A DNA stretch of 64,000 nt from Beijerinckiaceae bacterium (lineage in GTDB: Bacteria; Pseudomonadota; Alphaproteobacteria; Rhizobiales; Beijerinckiaceae), in NCBI GenBank assembly GCA_947454485.1, contig CANGJJ010000001.1, forward strand, positions 527,986-591,985, written 5' to 3'. This document shows, in pieces, positions 27,448 to 37,808 of this stretch (within the stretch, counting starts at the first letter, position 1; each line of letters starts with the position of its first letter). Both the position numbers and the translations under genes were made by a program. The notes beneath the pieces were generated by a model. It made no database searches. It had not been told where the DNA came from and saw only the letters and a program-made list of their open reading frames with translations.

Positions 27448-28539
27448 ATGGCGAAGCTGAAAAAGCCCGATCCGCAAGCCCTGCTCGACTGGTACGACCG
27501 GCACCGCCGGGCGTTGCCCTGGCGCGCGCCTAAGGGCCGGCGCTCAGACCCCTATGCGGTCTGGCTCAGCGAGATCATGCTGCAGCAAACAACCGTCCCT
27601 GCGGTGAAGCCTTATTATGAGAAGTTTCTCAGCCTGTGGCCGCGTGTGGAAAATCTCGCCGCAGCTTCAAGTGATGATGTGATGAAGGCTTGGGCGGGCC
27701 TTGGTTATTATTCGCGCGCGCGCAACCTCCATGCTTGCGCGCAGATGGTAGCGCGCGATTATGCGGGGCGCTTTCCTGATACAGAAGAAGGTCTGCGCGC
27801 TCTGCCGGGCATTGGCCCTTATACAGCCGCCGCCATTGCAGCTATCGCTTTTGGTCGTCACGCCGTTGTCGTGGATGGCAATGTGGAGCGCGTTGTGGCG
27901 CGTCTGGTGATGATCGAAGAGCCTATGCCCAAGGCAAAGCCTGCGATCAAAGAGGCGGCCGCCAAACTCTGGCCTGCGGAGCGCTCAGGCGATTTTGCGC
28001 AAGCCTTGATGGATTTGGGCGCAACGCTCTGTTCGCCGCGTCGCCCGACCTGTTCACTCTGCCCCTTCTTTGGCGCCTGTAAGGCCGCAGCTGCACAAGA
28101 TGCAGAGCGCTTTCCTGTGCGCGCGCCCAAAGCCGCAAGGCCCGCGCGTCAAGGCGCCGTCTTTTTCGTTGAGCGCGCTGATGGCGCGGTGCTGGTGCGC
28201 ACGCGCGCACCCAAAGGCTTGCTGGGCGGCATGACGGAAATTCCCGGTACGCCATGGCTTGATGATTTTGATATCGAAACCTGCGCATCCCATGCGCCTT
28301 TGAAGGCTGAGTTCACGCGCCTGATGGGCGATGTGGAACATGTTTTCACGCATTTTTCGTTGCGCCTTGGCGTTTTTGTCGCGCAGGTTCCCAGCCGCAT
28401 GCGCGCGCCAGAGGGCATGCGCTTTGTGGCAGGCGATGAGCTTGATGGTGAGGCCCTGCCCAGTTTGATGCGCAAGGTCGTCGCCCATGCGCGGGCAGCC
28501 AAGAGCAAGCCCGCGACTAAGTCCCGCAAGCGCCGATAA
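27448..28539 (+). CDS. mutY: A/G-specific adenine glycosylase
   Basis: This 363-aa repair enzyme removes adenine mispaired with 8-oxoguanine. Catalytic residues fit the family: E42 in SEIMLQQTTV and D143 in VVVDGNVERVV. The helix-hairpin-helix is LPGIGPYTA (119-127), and the 4Fe-4S cluster is C195-x6-C202-x2-C205-x5-C211. A C-terminal NUDIX-like domain (about 235-350) recognises 8-oxoguanine. It is divergent from the DUF721 gene. Confidence 0.97.
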   Translation: MAKLKKPDPQALLDWYDRHRRALPWRAPKGRRSDPYAVWLSEIMLQQTTVPAVKPYYEKFLSLWPRVENLAAASSDDVMKAWAGLGYYSRARNLHACAQMVARDYAGRFPDTEEGLRALPGIGPYTAAAIAAIAFGRHAVVVDGNVERVVARLVMIEEPMPKAKPAIKEAAAKLWPAERSGDFAQALMDLGATLCSPRRPTCSLCPFFGACKAAAAQDAERFPVRAPKAARPARQGAVFFVERADGAVLVRTRAPKGLLGGMTEIPGTPWLDDFDIETCASHAPLKAEFTRLMGDVEHVFTHFSLRLGVFVAQVPSRMRAPEGMRFVAGDELDGEALPSLMRKVVAHARAAKSKPATKSRKRR

Positions 28540-28553
28540 TCGAGGAGATGGCC

Positions 28554-28808
28554 ATGGCAAAAGCGCCGCGCAACATTGTCTTTGATCTGGATGCGGAGGC
28601 GATCCGTGTCGGCTTTGGCGGTCATCTCGTCACCATCCCCGTCCATGAAGGCGAGGATGAGGATGGCGATCAGGTCTTGGTCGCACAGATTGATAGTCTC
28701 ACAGAATGGTCTGATGGCAGTGAGATCGAGCTCAAGGACTTGCAACGCCTGTTGGAAATCGTCGAAGAAGAATGTGCCCGCCGCGACATCGAGGTTGAAT
28801 TCGAGTAA
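28554..28808 (+). CDS. small acidic protein of unknown function
   Basis: This 84-aa cytoplasmic protein has no recognised motif. The N-terminal half looks like a beta sheet (NIVFDLDAEAIRVGF, HLVTIPV), followed by an acidic loop (HEGEDEDGDQ) and a C-terminal helix (LKDLQRLLEIVEEECARRD). GAGGA lies seven bases before ATG 28554; the ATG at 28548 is too close to it. It sits 14 bases after mutY and may be co-transcribed. I do not recognise the family. Confidence 0.65.
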   Translation: MAKAPRNIVFDLDAEAIRVGFGGHLVTIPVHEGEDEDGDQVLVAQIDSLTEWSDGSEIELKDLQRLLEIVEEECARRDIEVEFE

Positions 28809-28853
28809 AGCCAGAGGCGCAACATAAGGGCCGTGAGCCCCGGGGGATGACAG

Positions 28854-29843
28854 GTGCTTGGAGCTTTTCTGTCGCTGATGGCGGCCATTACTTTTGCGCT
28901 CAACAATGCGACGAGCCGCCGGGGCGTAATCAGCGGCACTGTCGTGCAGGCGCTGGCCATCACCGTGCCCATGGGCGTGCCGCTCTTTCTCATTCTGGTT
29001 CTTGGCTTCGGCCAGCTCACGGCTCTGCTCAATCTCTCCCATGAATCGATCTTCTGGCTGAGCTGCGCAGGCATCATCCATTTCGTCTGGGGCCGCTATT
29101 GCAACTATCGCGCGGCCAAAGCCATTGGCGCGAATTTGATGGGCGCGGCCTCGCAATCGGACATTCTCTTCACGCTTGCTCTTGCCGTCATGGTGCTGGG
29201 TGAAAAGATGACGCCGATGCGCGTGCTCGGCATCGTGCTTGTTCTGTGCGGCCCCTTTGTCACGATGATTGGCGATTTGAAAAAGGCCAAGGCCCATCAA
29301 GATGCGATTGCGGCCAAAGGCGGCTTCCAGCCCAAATATGTCGAGGGCTATCTCTTCGCCTTCCTCTCAGGCACAGGCTATGGCGTCAGCCCGATCTTCG
29401 TGCGTCTTGCTTTGCGTGACACGGATCCCGGTGCGGCTCTGGCTGGCGGGCTTGTGTCTTATCTGGCGGCGACAGCGGTGGTTGCGGTGTTGATGCTCTT
29501 GCCCGGTCAAATCAGCCATGTGCGCAAAGTCGATAGCAAGGCGACGCTGTGGTTCGTCATCAGCGGCGTGACCGTCATGGCCTCGCAGATGTTCCGCTAT
29601 ATGGCTTTGTCGATTGCCCCGGTCTCGGTGGTGCAGCCCATCCAGCGTTTGTCGCTCTTGCTGCGCTTTTTCTTCGGCTGGCTGATCAACCGCGAACATG
29701 AGGTCTTTAGCAGCAAGGTCTGGATCTCGACCATCATCGCCCTTGTGGGCGCGCTGCTGCTGACGTTCACCACTGAACAAGTGACAAATGTTCTGCCACT
29801 GCCGCAAAGCGTGGTGACATTCTTGCAGATTCAGTGGCCGTAA
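28854..29843 (+). CDS. DMT-superfamily (EamA) transporter
   Basis: This 329-aa membrane protein starts with GTG preceded by GGGGA. It has two EamA repeats, about residues 4-140 and 175-305, separated by a longer cytoplasmic loop. The first repeat carries TFALNNATSRRGV and the second a WFVISGVTVMASQMFRYMAL helix. The substrate is unknown. It ends against ccrM at a shared bidirectional hairpin. Confidence 0.85.
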   Translation: MLGAFLSLMAAITFALNNATSRRGVISGTVVQALAITVPMGVPLFLILVLGFGQLTALLNLSHESIFWLSCAGIIHFVWGRYCNYRAAKAIGANLMGAASQSDILFTLALAVMVLGEKMTPMRVLGIVLVLCGPFVTMIGDLKKAKAHQDAIAAKGGFQPKYVEGYLFAFLSGTGYGVSPIFVRLALRDTDPGAALAGGLVSYLAATAVVAVLMLLPGQISHVRKVDSKATLWFVISGVTVMASQMFRYMALSIAPVSVVQPIQRLSLLLRFFFGWLINREHEVFSSKVWISTIIALVGALLLTFTTEQVTNVLPLPQSVVTFLQIQWP

Positions 29844-29849
29844 AAAGTA

Positions 29850-31063
<1,214 letters not shown>

Positions 31064-31164
31064 TCACTATGCGGTTGCCGAATGAATGCGGGTTTAAGCC
31101 TGCAACTTTCCTGTGTCCCTTTTTCGGACAGAGTGTTGCCAAATTCTTTAAATCTTGCCGATGT

Positions 31165-31815
31165 TTACCGGTTGGAAAGAACTTCCATCAACGGCAGGTC
31201 GACGCCAAGTTGCGCCCGCACAGGCGCAAAACTGCGGCGGTGGAGGATGCAAGGCCCGTGGATTTTCAGCGCTGCCATATGGGCTGGTGTCGAATAACCC
31301 ATATGATCGGCAAAGCCATAATCAGGATGGGCAAGATGCATCTGCTCCATCAACCGATCGCGCGTCACTTTGGCGATGATGGAGGCGGCGGCAATCGACA
31401 GGCTGATCGCATCACCTTTGATGATGGTCTCAGCCGGGCAGGGCAGATTGCGCGGGCTCGCATTGCCATCAATCAGCACATGCACCGGCTGTAGCGCCAG
31501 CGCATGAAGTGCGCGGGTCATGGCCAGAAAAGTCGCATTGCGAATATTGATCGCATCGATCTCCTGCGCGCTGGCTAAGCCCACGCCGATGGCGAGTGCG
31601 CGCGCGCATATGAGATCGAATAATTGATCGCGCTTGGCTGCACTCAGCTTCTTGGAATCGTCGAGGCCTTTGGGCAGTTTCTTGGGGTCGAGAATAACGG
31701 CCGCGGCTGTTACAGGACCCGCCAGCGGGCCGCGACCCGCCTCATCAATGCCGGCTACGGGCCAGCGGCCTGCAGCAGCATGGGCTCTCTCATGCCTGAA
31801 ATGCGGTTTGGACAT
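31165..31815 (-). CDS. rnhB: ribonuclease HII
   Basis: This 216-aa nuclease cuts RNA in RNA-DNA hybrids and starts removal of misincorporated ribonucleotides. The catalytic D24 and E25 lie in [15 protein letters not shown], a second Asp in [10 protein letters not shown], and a fourth carboxylate in the [13 protein letters not shown] region. It lies upstream of ccrM with a 194-base gap, a pairing that is conserved in Rhizobiales. Confidence 0.96.
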   Translation of the reverse strand: MSKPHFRHERAHAAAGRWPVAGIDEAGRGPLAGPVTAAAVILDPKKLPKGLDDSKKLSAAKRDQLFDLICARALAIGVGLASAQEIDAINIRNATFLAMTRALHALALQPVHVLIDGNASPRNLPCPAETIIKGDAISLSIAAASIIAKVTRDRLMEQMHLAHPDYGFADHMGYSTPAHMAALKIHGPCILHRRSFAPVRAQLGVDLPLMEVLSNR

Positions 31816-31840
31816 TGTGTGCGGTTCCAGCAGAGAGCGG

Positions 31841-31870
31841 AAATTGCACGCAAGGGCCTTGCTTTGTCAA
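31841..31870 (-). promoter_or_regulatory. possible rnhB promoter
   Basis: On the minus strand TTGACA (31870-31865) is followed after 18 bases by CAATTT (31846-31841), 26 bases before the rnhB start. The -35 is consensus; the -10 is weak. Confidence 0.4.
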
Positions 31871-31955
31871 AACCGGAGCTATTTGAGGGAGCGCAAAGAA
31901 AGATGGGGCTGGCGTTATTAGAATTGTTTCGGTCTGTGCAGTGGGAGCCAGTCTC

Positions 31956-32426
31956 ATGGATGATCCGAGCAGTGAAGCTGACGTCAGTGACAATGTGACA
32001 GGCGTGTCTTGCGCAGATGTTGATCGCAATGACGTGTTCGAGAAGCTTGTGACGGCTGACACCGACATTGTCGGTCTCGTCGCTTATTCGATCTACAAGC
32101 AAAACAAATATGACTGGCTGCAGACCTTCAATCGCATGAAGGGGCGCGAGCCAACCGAAGGCGAAGCCGCCGCCTATATATTGGGAGAGAGCACGGCGCG
32201 CAGGCTCTCAACCTACCGCCATCTGGCTCAAGCGACCCTTGAGGGGCGCGGGCCTGATGTCTCGCTCTCAAGTGATATGCGCGGCCCCTTTGCAATGGCA
32301 GAGCAACGAAGCAGCGCTTTGCAGCGTGCCTCGGGTAATCGCGGCTCTGTGCTGGTGATGCTGGCCCTGATCGTGATCGCAGCTTTATGCGGCTATGCTT
32401 TTGCGCGGCTTGGTTGGCCGCACTAG
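31956..32426 (+). CDS. tail-anchored protein of unknown function
   Basis: This 156-aa protein has no signal peptide. It has a conserved-looking soluble segment near residues 25-70 (DIVGLVAYSIYKQNKYDWL, FNRMKGREPTEGEAAAYI) and one C-terminal membrane helix at about 132-152, so it is probably tail-anchored with the N-terminus in the cytoplasm. GGGAG precedes ATG 31956. A segment resembling the first part occurs in other Rhizobiales proteins of unknown role. It stands alone between divergent rnhB and a convergent Bug protein. Confidence 0.65.
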   Translation: MDDPSSEADVSDNVTGVSCADVDRNDVFEKLVTADTDIVGLVAYSIYKQNKYDWLQTFNRMKGREPTEGEAAAYILGESTARRLSTYRHLAQATLEGRGPDVSLSSDMRGPFAMAEQRSSALQRASGNRGSVLVMLALIVIAALCGYAFARLGWPH

Positions 32427-32434
32427 CGGCCCGC

Positions 32435-33406
32435 CTATTCAGCAGCGATTTTTTGCTCACGGATCAGCTTGCCCCAAATGTCGGTCTCGCGCGCGACAAA
32501 GTCACCCAGTTCTTTGGGTGTCGAGCCAACAGATTCGGCAGCCAGTGCATCGAGTTTTGATTTCACGCCTGCATCGGCCAGTGCGATCTTGGTGTCAGCC
32601 GCCATTTTCTCGATCATGGCAGCGGGCGTCTTGGCGGGGGCAAAGAGCGCAAACCAAGAGGAGACATCAAAGCCTGGCACTGTGTCATTGACGGGCGGCA
32701 GTTCGGGCGCAAAAGGAGAGCGCTTGGCGGTGGTGATGGCGAGGCCCTTCAATGTGCCGCCGCGCACTTGCTGCAAGGACGACGTGATATTGTCGAACAT
32801 AATGTCGACGCGTCCACCCATAATGTCTTGAATCGCAGGCGAGCTGCCGCGATAGGGCACATGCGTCATCTGCACGCCCGTCAGCTTCTTGAACAATTCG
32901 CCTGACAGATGGATGGATGTGCCAACGCCTGATGAGGCGAAGGTGAGCTTGCCGGGATTGGCTTTGCCATAGGCCACAAGCTCGGCGACATTATTGACCG
33001 GCAGATGTTTGCCCGCGATGAGCATATTCGGCACCATGGCGACAAGCGATACGGGTGCCAGATCATTGATCGGATCGTAATTGAGCTTGCCGTAAAGCGC
33101 CGGATTGGTTGCCATGCCAACGGAGGCGAGCAAAAAGGTCTCGCCATTGGGCTCAGCGCGCGCTGCAGCTTCTTGCCCGATATTGGCGCCTGCACCGCCG
33201 CGATTATCAACGACAATGTTGCAGCTCCACATTTGTGCCAATTTGTCAGCAACGATGCGCGCGATGATGTCGGTCGCTCCGCCGGGCGCAAAGGGAACAA
33301 TGAGTTTAATATTGCGGCCCTGCGGCCAGCTAGCTTGCGCATGGGCGAGATGAGGCAGCAAGAGACCCGATGCGAGCGATGCGCTGAACAGGCGGCGGTT
33401 CATCAT
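32435..33406 (-). CDS. Bug/TctC-family binding protein (orphan)
   Basis: This 323-aa periplasmic protein has a signal peptide ending LAHAQ, then a complete TctC-type domain with IKLIVPFAPGGATDIIARIVADKL and the GAGANIGQEAAARAEPNGETFL loop. Bug proteins bind small carboxylates. No TctA/TctB genes are near, which is common for orphan Bug proteins. ATG 33406 has GGGAGA seven bases upstream; an earlier ATG would add an atypical N-terminus. It is distinct from the Bug protein at 19.2 kb. Confidence 0.9.
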   Translation of the reverse strand: MMNRRLFSASLASGLLLPHLAHAQASWPQGRNIKLIVPFAPGGATDIIARIVADKLAQMWSCNIVVDNRGGAGANIGQEAAARAEPNGETFLLASVGMATNPALYGKLNYDPINDLAPVSLVAMVPNMLIAGKHLPVNNVAELVAYGKANPGKLTFASSGVGTSIHLSGELFKKLTGVQMTHVPYRGSSPAIQDIMGGRVDIMFDNITSSLQQVRGGTLKGLAITTAKRSPFAPELPPVNDTVPGFDVSSWFALFAPAKTPAAMIEKMAADTKIALADAGVKSKLDALAAESVGSTPKELGDFVARETDIWGKLIREQKIAAE

Positions 33407-33587
33407 TGGGCAATCTCCCCCAGGCCAAGATTTACGCCAGTATCTTACTGGCATGCGCCTTCAAGCAAGGGAGAAGTTGTCATGAGATAAAGCTGGCCTA
33501 GATCACCTGTCAGATGCAGCTATCCGCGCTCATTGTTATGGGTTTGGAAATTGTGTGGTCAGGCAAGCTTGGGTAGCAACTTGGGCC

Positions 33588-33611
33588 CCTTGCGGTGAAA
33601 ACGCCGCAAGG
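33588..33611 (-). terminator. hairpin downstream of the AcuI/YhdH-type gene
   Basis: CCTTGCGG-N8-CCGCAAGG forms an eight-pair stem 20 bases after the reductase stop. There is no T-run, so it may stabilise the 3' end rather than terminate. Confidence 0.4.
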
Positions 33612-33631
33612 TGAGCCACAGTCTCTGACTG

Positions 33632-34618
33632 TCAGGCGATCTCAACCACCGTGCGCCCGCGCACCTTGCCTTCAACAATGAGCTTGGCTGTGTCGATTGC
33701 CTGCGTGAGCGGGATGGTTGTGGTCAGGCTTGCAAGCTTTGCTTTGTCCATGTCGCGCGCAAGGCGCTCCCAAGCGATCTTGCGACGCGCCAGCGGACAC
33801 ATGACGCTGTCAACGCCCAGCAGCGCAACGCCGCGCAGAATGAAGGGCGCAACACTGGCAGGCAAATCCATGCCCTGCGCCAAGCCGCAAGCTGCAATCG
33901 CGCCGCTATAGCGTGTTTGTGCAAGAAGATTGGCCAGCGTATGCGAGCCAACACTATCAATGCCTGCAGCCCAGCGCTCTTTGCCCAAGGGGCGGCCGGG
34001 GTTTGAGAGTTCGGCGCGGTCGACGATCTCTGCCGCGCCCAAAGCCTTCAGCCAATCGGCTTCTTGCGGGCGGCCCGTTGAGGCAATCACATGCCAGCCC
34101 GCCTTGGCCAGAAGCGAGACAGCGACCGAGCCCACACCACCCGCAGCGCCAGTGACAATTGCAGGACCGGAGGCAGGGGTGAGACCATATTGCTCAAGCG
34201 CCATGACGCAGAGCATGGCTGTGTAGCCAGCTGTGCCAATGGCCATCGCTTCAGCGCGGCTCATGCCTTTGGGCAAAGGCACCAGCCATTCGCCTTTGAC
34301 GCGTGCCTTTTGCGCCCAAGCGCCCAGATGCGTTTCGCCAAGGCCCCAGCCATTGAGCACAACCTCATCGCCAGCTTTGAAAGACGGATTGGTCGAGCTC
34401 TCAACCACGCCGGCAAAATCAACACCCGCAATCATCGGAAAGCGGCGCACGACCGGCGACTTGCCGGTGATGGCAAGGCCGTCTTTGTAATTCACGGTGG
34501 AATGGGTGACGCGCACGGTCACATCGCCATCCATCAACTCTGCGTCATCAAAATCACTGAGAGCAGCGCTGGTGCCACTTTCAGTCTTGTCGATGCGGAT
34601 GGCTTTGAACATGCCCAT
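33632..34618 (-). CDS. AcuI/YhdH-type NADPH-dependent quinone/acrylyl-CoA reductase
   Basis: This 328-aa medium-chain reductase of the zinc-free MDR class has the YhdH/AcuI signatures: HSTVNYKDGLAITGKSP near 42-58, the Rossmann VTGAAGGVGSVAVSLLAK (about 150-168) and a C-terminal KVRGRTVVEI. AcuI enzymes reduce acrylyl-CoA in DMSP or propionate-type metabolism; YhdH's natural substrate is unsure. The start at 34618 has AAGGA eight bases upstream. It lies 18 bases after the MFS gene and may be co-transcribed with it. Confidence 0.85.
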   Translation of the reverse strand: MGMFKAIRIDKTESGTSAALSDFDDAELMDGDVTVRVTHSTVNYKDGLAITGKSPVVRRFPMIAGVDFAGVVESSTNPSFKAGDEVVLNGWGLGETHLGAWAQKARVKGEWLVPLPKGMSRAEAMAIGTAGYTAMLCVMALEQYGLTPASGPAIVTGAAGGVGSVAVSLLAKAGWHVIASTGRPQEADWLKALGAAEIVDRAELSNPGRPLGKERWAAGIDSVGSHTLANLLAQTRYSGAIAACGLAQGMDLPASVAPFILRGVALLGVDSVMCPLARRKIAWERLARDMDKAKLASLTTTIPLTQAIDTAKLIVEGKVRGRTVVEIA

Positions 34619-34636
34619 GGGAGTCATCCTTGAGTG

Positions 34637-35893
34637 TTAAGCAGCAGCGGGTGCTTCGTCCTTGCGCGGCACGGGCTTCTCGATGATCGGCAGATTGACG
34701 AGACCCGAGAAGATGCCAAAGCCGATGGAGAGCAGCCACATGGCCATATAGGAGCCCGTCGCTTCACGCAGCCAGCCCGACAGCATCAGCGCGATAAAGC
34801 CGCCGACCTGATGGGAGAAGAAGGCGAAGCCATAGAGCATCGAGAAATAGCGCGTGCCAAACATCACGCCGATGAGGGCCGAGGTCGGCGGCACAGTCGA
34901 CAGCCAGAGGAAGCCTGACAGAGCACCGAACAAGAAGGTTGAGAGCACGGTCGGCGGCATCATGATGAAAGCGACGGTTACAAGAGCGCGCGAGAAATAG
35001 ATGAAGGACAGTACATAGCGCTTTGGCACGCGGCCCGAATAATAGCCCGACGCGATGGAGCCCAAGATATTGAAGATGCCAACCAGCGCATAGGCCCAAT
35101 AGCCAACCTCAGGCGCAATGCCAGCTTCCACGATATATTTCTGGAAATGCACCGTGATGAAGGCGAGCTGAAAGCCGCAGGTGAAGAAGCCGATCACCAA
35201 CAAATTGTAAGAGCGGTGATTGAAGGCCTCTTTGAGCGCTTCGCGGAAGCTCTGCGGCTTCACACCGCCAGCGCCAACCGAATTGTCGAGCGGCGCGCTC
35301 GCCACAAATTGCGACAGCGGCACAACGCAGAACATCAGAATGCCAAAAGCGATGGTGGTGAACTGCCAGCCGAAAGACGTCACCATGCCGCCCGAGACAG
35401 GCGCAAAGAGAAACTGGCCGAAAGAGCCCGCTGCTGTGCCCAGGCCGAAGGCGAGGGTGCGCATATTCTCCGGCACCAATTTCATCAAAGCGCCGATGAC
35501 GAGATTGAAGGAGCAGCCCGACAGACCCAAGCCCATCAAGACGCCCGCTGTGAGCGTGAAGGTTGCAGGCGTCGAGGACCAGGCCATCAAGATAAGGCCC
35601 GTGCCATAGAGCAGGCAGCCGCCCGTCAGAACGCGCGCTGAACCGTAGCGATCTGCCAAGGCGCCCGCGAAAGGCTGGCCCGCACCCCAGACGAGATATT
35701 GCGCGGCCATAGCGAAGGAGAAGATGTCACTGCCCCAGCCCCATTCCTGCAAAACGGGCAGCTGGAAGATGCCTACCGCCGAGCGCGGACCGAATGTGAG
35801 CACGCCGATCAGGCACCCCACCATGATGATGATTTCGGGAGGCAAGCGCTTGGCGAGCGTCTTGGCTTTGGTGGCGGTCTCTTGAACTGACAT
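34637..35893 (-). CDS. MFS transporter (oxalate/formate antiporter-like)
   Basis: This 418-aa transporter has twelve predicted helices with a central cytoplasmic loop (about 195-215). The motif-A type loop is ADRYGSARVLTGG (near 80-92). The pattern and length fit the monocarboxylate/oxalate-formate MFS group, suggesting a small organic acid. It precedes the AcuI/YhdH-type gene, so the pair may handle one organic acid. The substrate is not determined by sequence. Confidence 0.85.
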   Translation of the reverse strand: MSVQETATKAKTLAKRLPPEIIIMVGCLIGVLTFGPRSAVGIFQLPVLQEWGWGSDIFSFAMAAQYLVWGAGQPFAGALADRYGSARVLTGGCLLYGTGLILMAWSSTPATFTLTAGVLMGLGLSGCSFNLVIGALMKLVPENMRTLAFGLGTAAGSFGQFLFAPVSGGMVTSFGWQFTTIAFGILMFCVVPLSQFVASAPLDNSVGAGGVKPQSFREALKEAFNHRSYNLLVIGFFTCGFQLAFITVHFQKYIVEAGIAPEVGYWAYALVGIFNILGSIASGYYSGRVPKRYVLSFIYFSRALVTVAFIMMPPTVLSTFLFGALSGFLWLSTVPPTSALIGVMFGTRYFSMLYGFAFFSHQVGGFIALMLSGWLREATGSYMAMWLLSIGFGIFSGLVNLPIIEKPVPRKDEAPAAA

Positions 35894-35950
35894 GCGGCCC
35901 TCTGGTCTGGTGCCTTGGTTCTAGCGCAGCCCGCCCATCACGCAAAGGTG

Positions 35951-35975
35951 AAAGGGCCCCGTTGGGGGCCCTTGT
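35951..35975 (-). terminator. hairpin after etfD
   Basis: AAGGGCCCC/GGGGCCCTT (nine pairs, four-base loop) lies about 35 bases after the ETF-QO stop on the minus strand, followed by TTCACC. It probably ends the ETF-QO message. Confidence 0.55.
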
Positions 35976-36009
35976 TGATTGCGTCTTTCAATGGCGAGCC
36001 ACTCCCAGC

Positions 36010-37689
36010 TCACATATTGGGATAATTAGGCCCGCCGCCGCCTTCAGGCACCGTCCAGACGATATTTTGGGCAGGATCCTTGATGTCGCAGGTTTTGCAG
36101 TGGACGCAGTTTTGCGCATTGATGACGAAACGCGGATTGGCGTGGGTCGCCTCATCCTCATAGACCACCTCATAGACACCAGCCGGGCAATAGAGCCGTG
36201 CGGGCTCACCATAGAGCGGCAGATTCTCATTGATTGGCACATCTGCATTTTTGAGGCGCAGATGCACAGGCTGGTCTTCTTCATGATTGGTGTTGGAGAT
36301 GAACACCGAGGACAATTTGTCGAAAGAGAGTTTGCCGTCTGGCTTGGGATAGGTGATCGGCTTTACCTGCGACAATGGCTTCAGGCAGGCATGGTCAGGC
36401 TTGCCATGTTTCATCGTGCCAAAGAGCGAGGCGCCGAACAGCGCATTGGTCCACATATCAAGACCGCCCAGCGCTATGCCAAGATAAGTGCCGAATTTGG
36501 ACCATAGCGGCTTCACATTGCGCACGGTGAAGAGATCTTTGCCAATCGGTCCCTTGCGCCACTGGGTCTCATAGGCGCCAAGCTCGTCATGCGCGCGGCC
36601 CTTGATCAAAGCGAGCGCGGCAGCCTCTGCGGCCTCCATGCCAGACAGAATGGCGTTATGCGAACCTTTGATGCGCGGCACATTCACAAAGCCAGCCGCA
36701 CAACCAATCAAGGCTCCGCCGGCAAAAGTGAGTTTGGGTACAGATTGCCAGCCGCCTTCGGTGATCGCGCGCGCGCCATAGGACAGGCGCTTGCCGCCTT
36801 CGAGTGTCGCAGCCACCAGCGGATGCGTCTTGAAGCGCTGGAACTCATCGAAAGGCGAGAGCGTGGGATTTTCGTAATTGAGATGGACGACGAAGCCGAC
36901 CACAGCCTGACCATCTTCCAGATGATAGAGGAAGGAGCCGCCGCCCGTGCGCGAATCCAAAGGCCAGCCAAAGGAATGTTGCACAAGGCCGGGACGATGA
37001 CGTGCGGGGTCGAGCTGCCAAAGTTCTTTCAGGCCAATGCCATATTTTTGCGGCTCGCAATCTTTGTCGAGGCGATATTTGGCAATCAGCTCTTTGGTGA
37101 GCGAACCGCGCGCGCCTTCGGCAAAGAGCGTATATTTGCCACGCAGCTCCATGCCGCGCGTGAAAGAGTCTTTGGGTTGGCCCTCGCGGCCCACACCCAT
37201 ATCGCCCGTGGCAATACCAACAACCTCGCCGCGCTCGCCATAGAGAATTTCTGCGGCAGCAAAGCCGGGGTAAATTTCCACACCCAGCGCTTCGGCGCGG
37301 GCGGCCAGATAGCGCGCGACATTGCCGAGCGAGCCGACAAAGTTGCCGTGATTGTTCATCAGCTTCGGCATCAGCATATTGGGCAGGCGCAGCGCACCTG
37401 AATGGCCGAGCAGATAAAACTGATCTTGCGTGACTTCGGTTTTGAGAGGGCGCGCCTCATCTGTGCGCCAGTCAGGCAGCAAGCGATCAAGGCCGACAGG
37501 ATCGATCACCGCGCCCGACAAAATATGCGCGCCAACTTCAGAGCCCTTCTCGACCACCACGACCGACAGCTCTTCATTGATCTGTTTGAGACGAATGGCA
37601 GCGGCAAGCCCGGCGGGGCCTGCACCAACAATCACCACATCAAAGTCCATGCTCTCGCGTGCGGGCAGGTCGAGGGCCGCGTCAGCCAT
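36010..37689 (-). CDS. etfD: electron transfer flavoprotein-ubiquinone oxidoreductase
   Basis: This 559-aa membrane-associated flavoprotein passes electrons from ETF to ubiquinone during fatty-acid and amino-acid oxidation. The FAD-binding Rossmann motif is VIVGAGPAGLAAAIRL (about 20-35). The C-terminal 4Fe-4S cluster uses C528, C531 and C534 (CVHCKTC) with a fourth Cys upstream in YCPAGVYE. Length is normal and no defect is seen. ETF subunit genes are not in this window. The next gene upstream is the divergent UDG-family gene. Confidence 0.96.
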   Translation of the reverse strand: MADAALDLPARESMDFDVVIVGAGPAGLAAAIRLKQINEELSVVVVEKGSEVGAHILSGAVIDPVGLDRLLPDWRTDEARPLKTEVTQDQFYLLGHSGALRLPNMLMPKLMNNHGNFVGSLGNVARYLAARAEALGVEIYPGFAAAEILYGERGEVVGIATGDMGVGREGQPKDSFTRGMELRGKYTLFAEGARGSLTKELIAKYRLDKDCEPQKYGIGLKELWQLDPARHRPGLVQHSFGWPLDSRTGGGSFLYHLEDGQAVVGFVVHLNYENPTLSPFDEFQRFKTHPLVAATLEGGKRLSYGARAITEGGWQSVPKLTFAGGALIGCAAGFVNVPRIKGSHNAILSGMEAAEAAALALIKGRAHDELGAYETQWRKGPIGKDLFTVRNVKPLWSKFGTYLGIALGGLDMWTNALFGASLFGTMKHGKPDHACLKPLSQVKPITYPKPDGKLSFDKLSSVFISNTNHEEDQPVHLRLKNADVPINENLPLYGEPARLYCPAGVYEVVYEDEATHANPRFVINAQNCVHCKTCDIKDPAQNIVWTVPEGGGGPNYPNM

Positions 37690-37808
37690 GTTCAGTGCTC
37701 CAGACGCCAGCTCATGCTGGCTTTTGCGTCCTCATAGCCTGTGAAGGCCCTGTGACCAAGGGTTGATGGGGCCTCGCGCTCAGCCTGCCCACCGTCTAGA
37801 ATGGTCCC

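Noticed and set aside
33407..33631. Possible tRNA or small RNA between the Bug gene and the AcuI/YhdH-type gene
   Set aside because: No cloverleaf, GTTCRA T-loop or other RNA signature. Only one hairpin (33588-33611) was seen.
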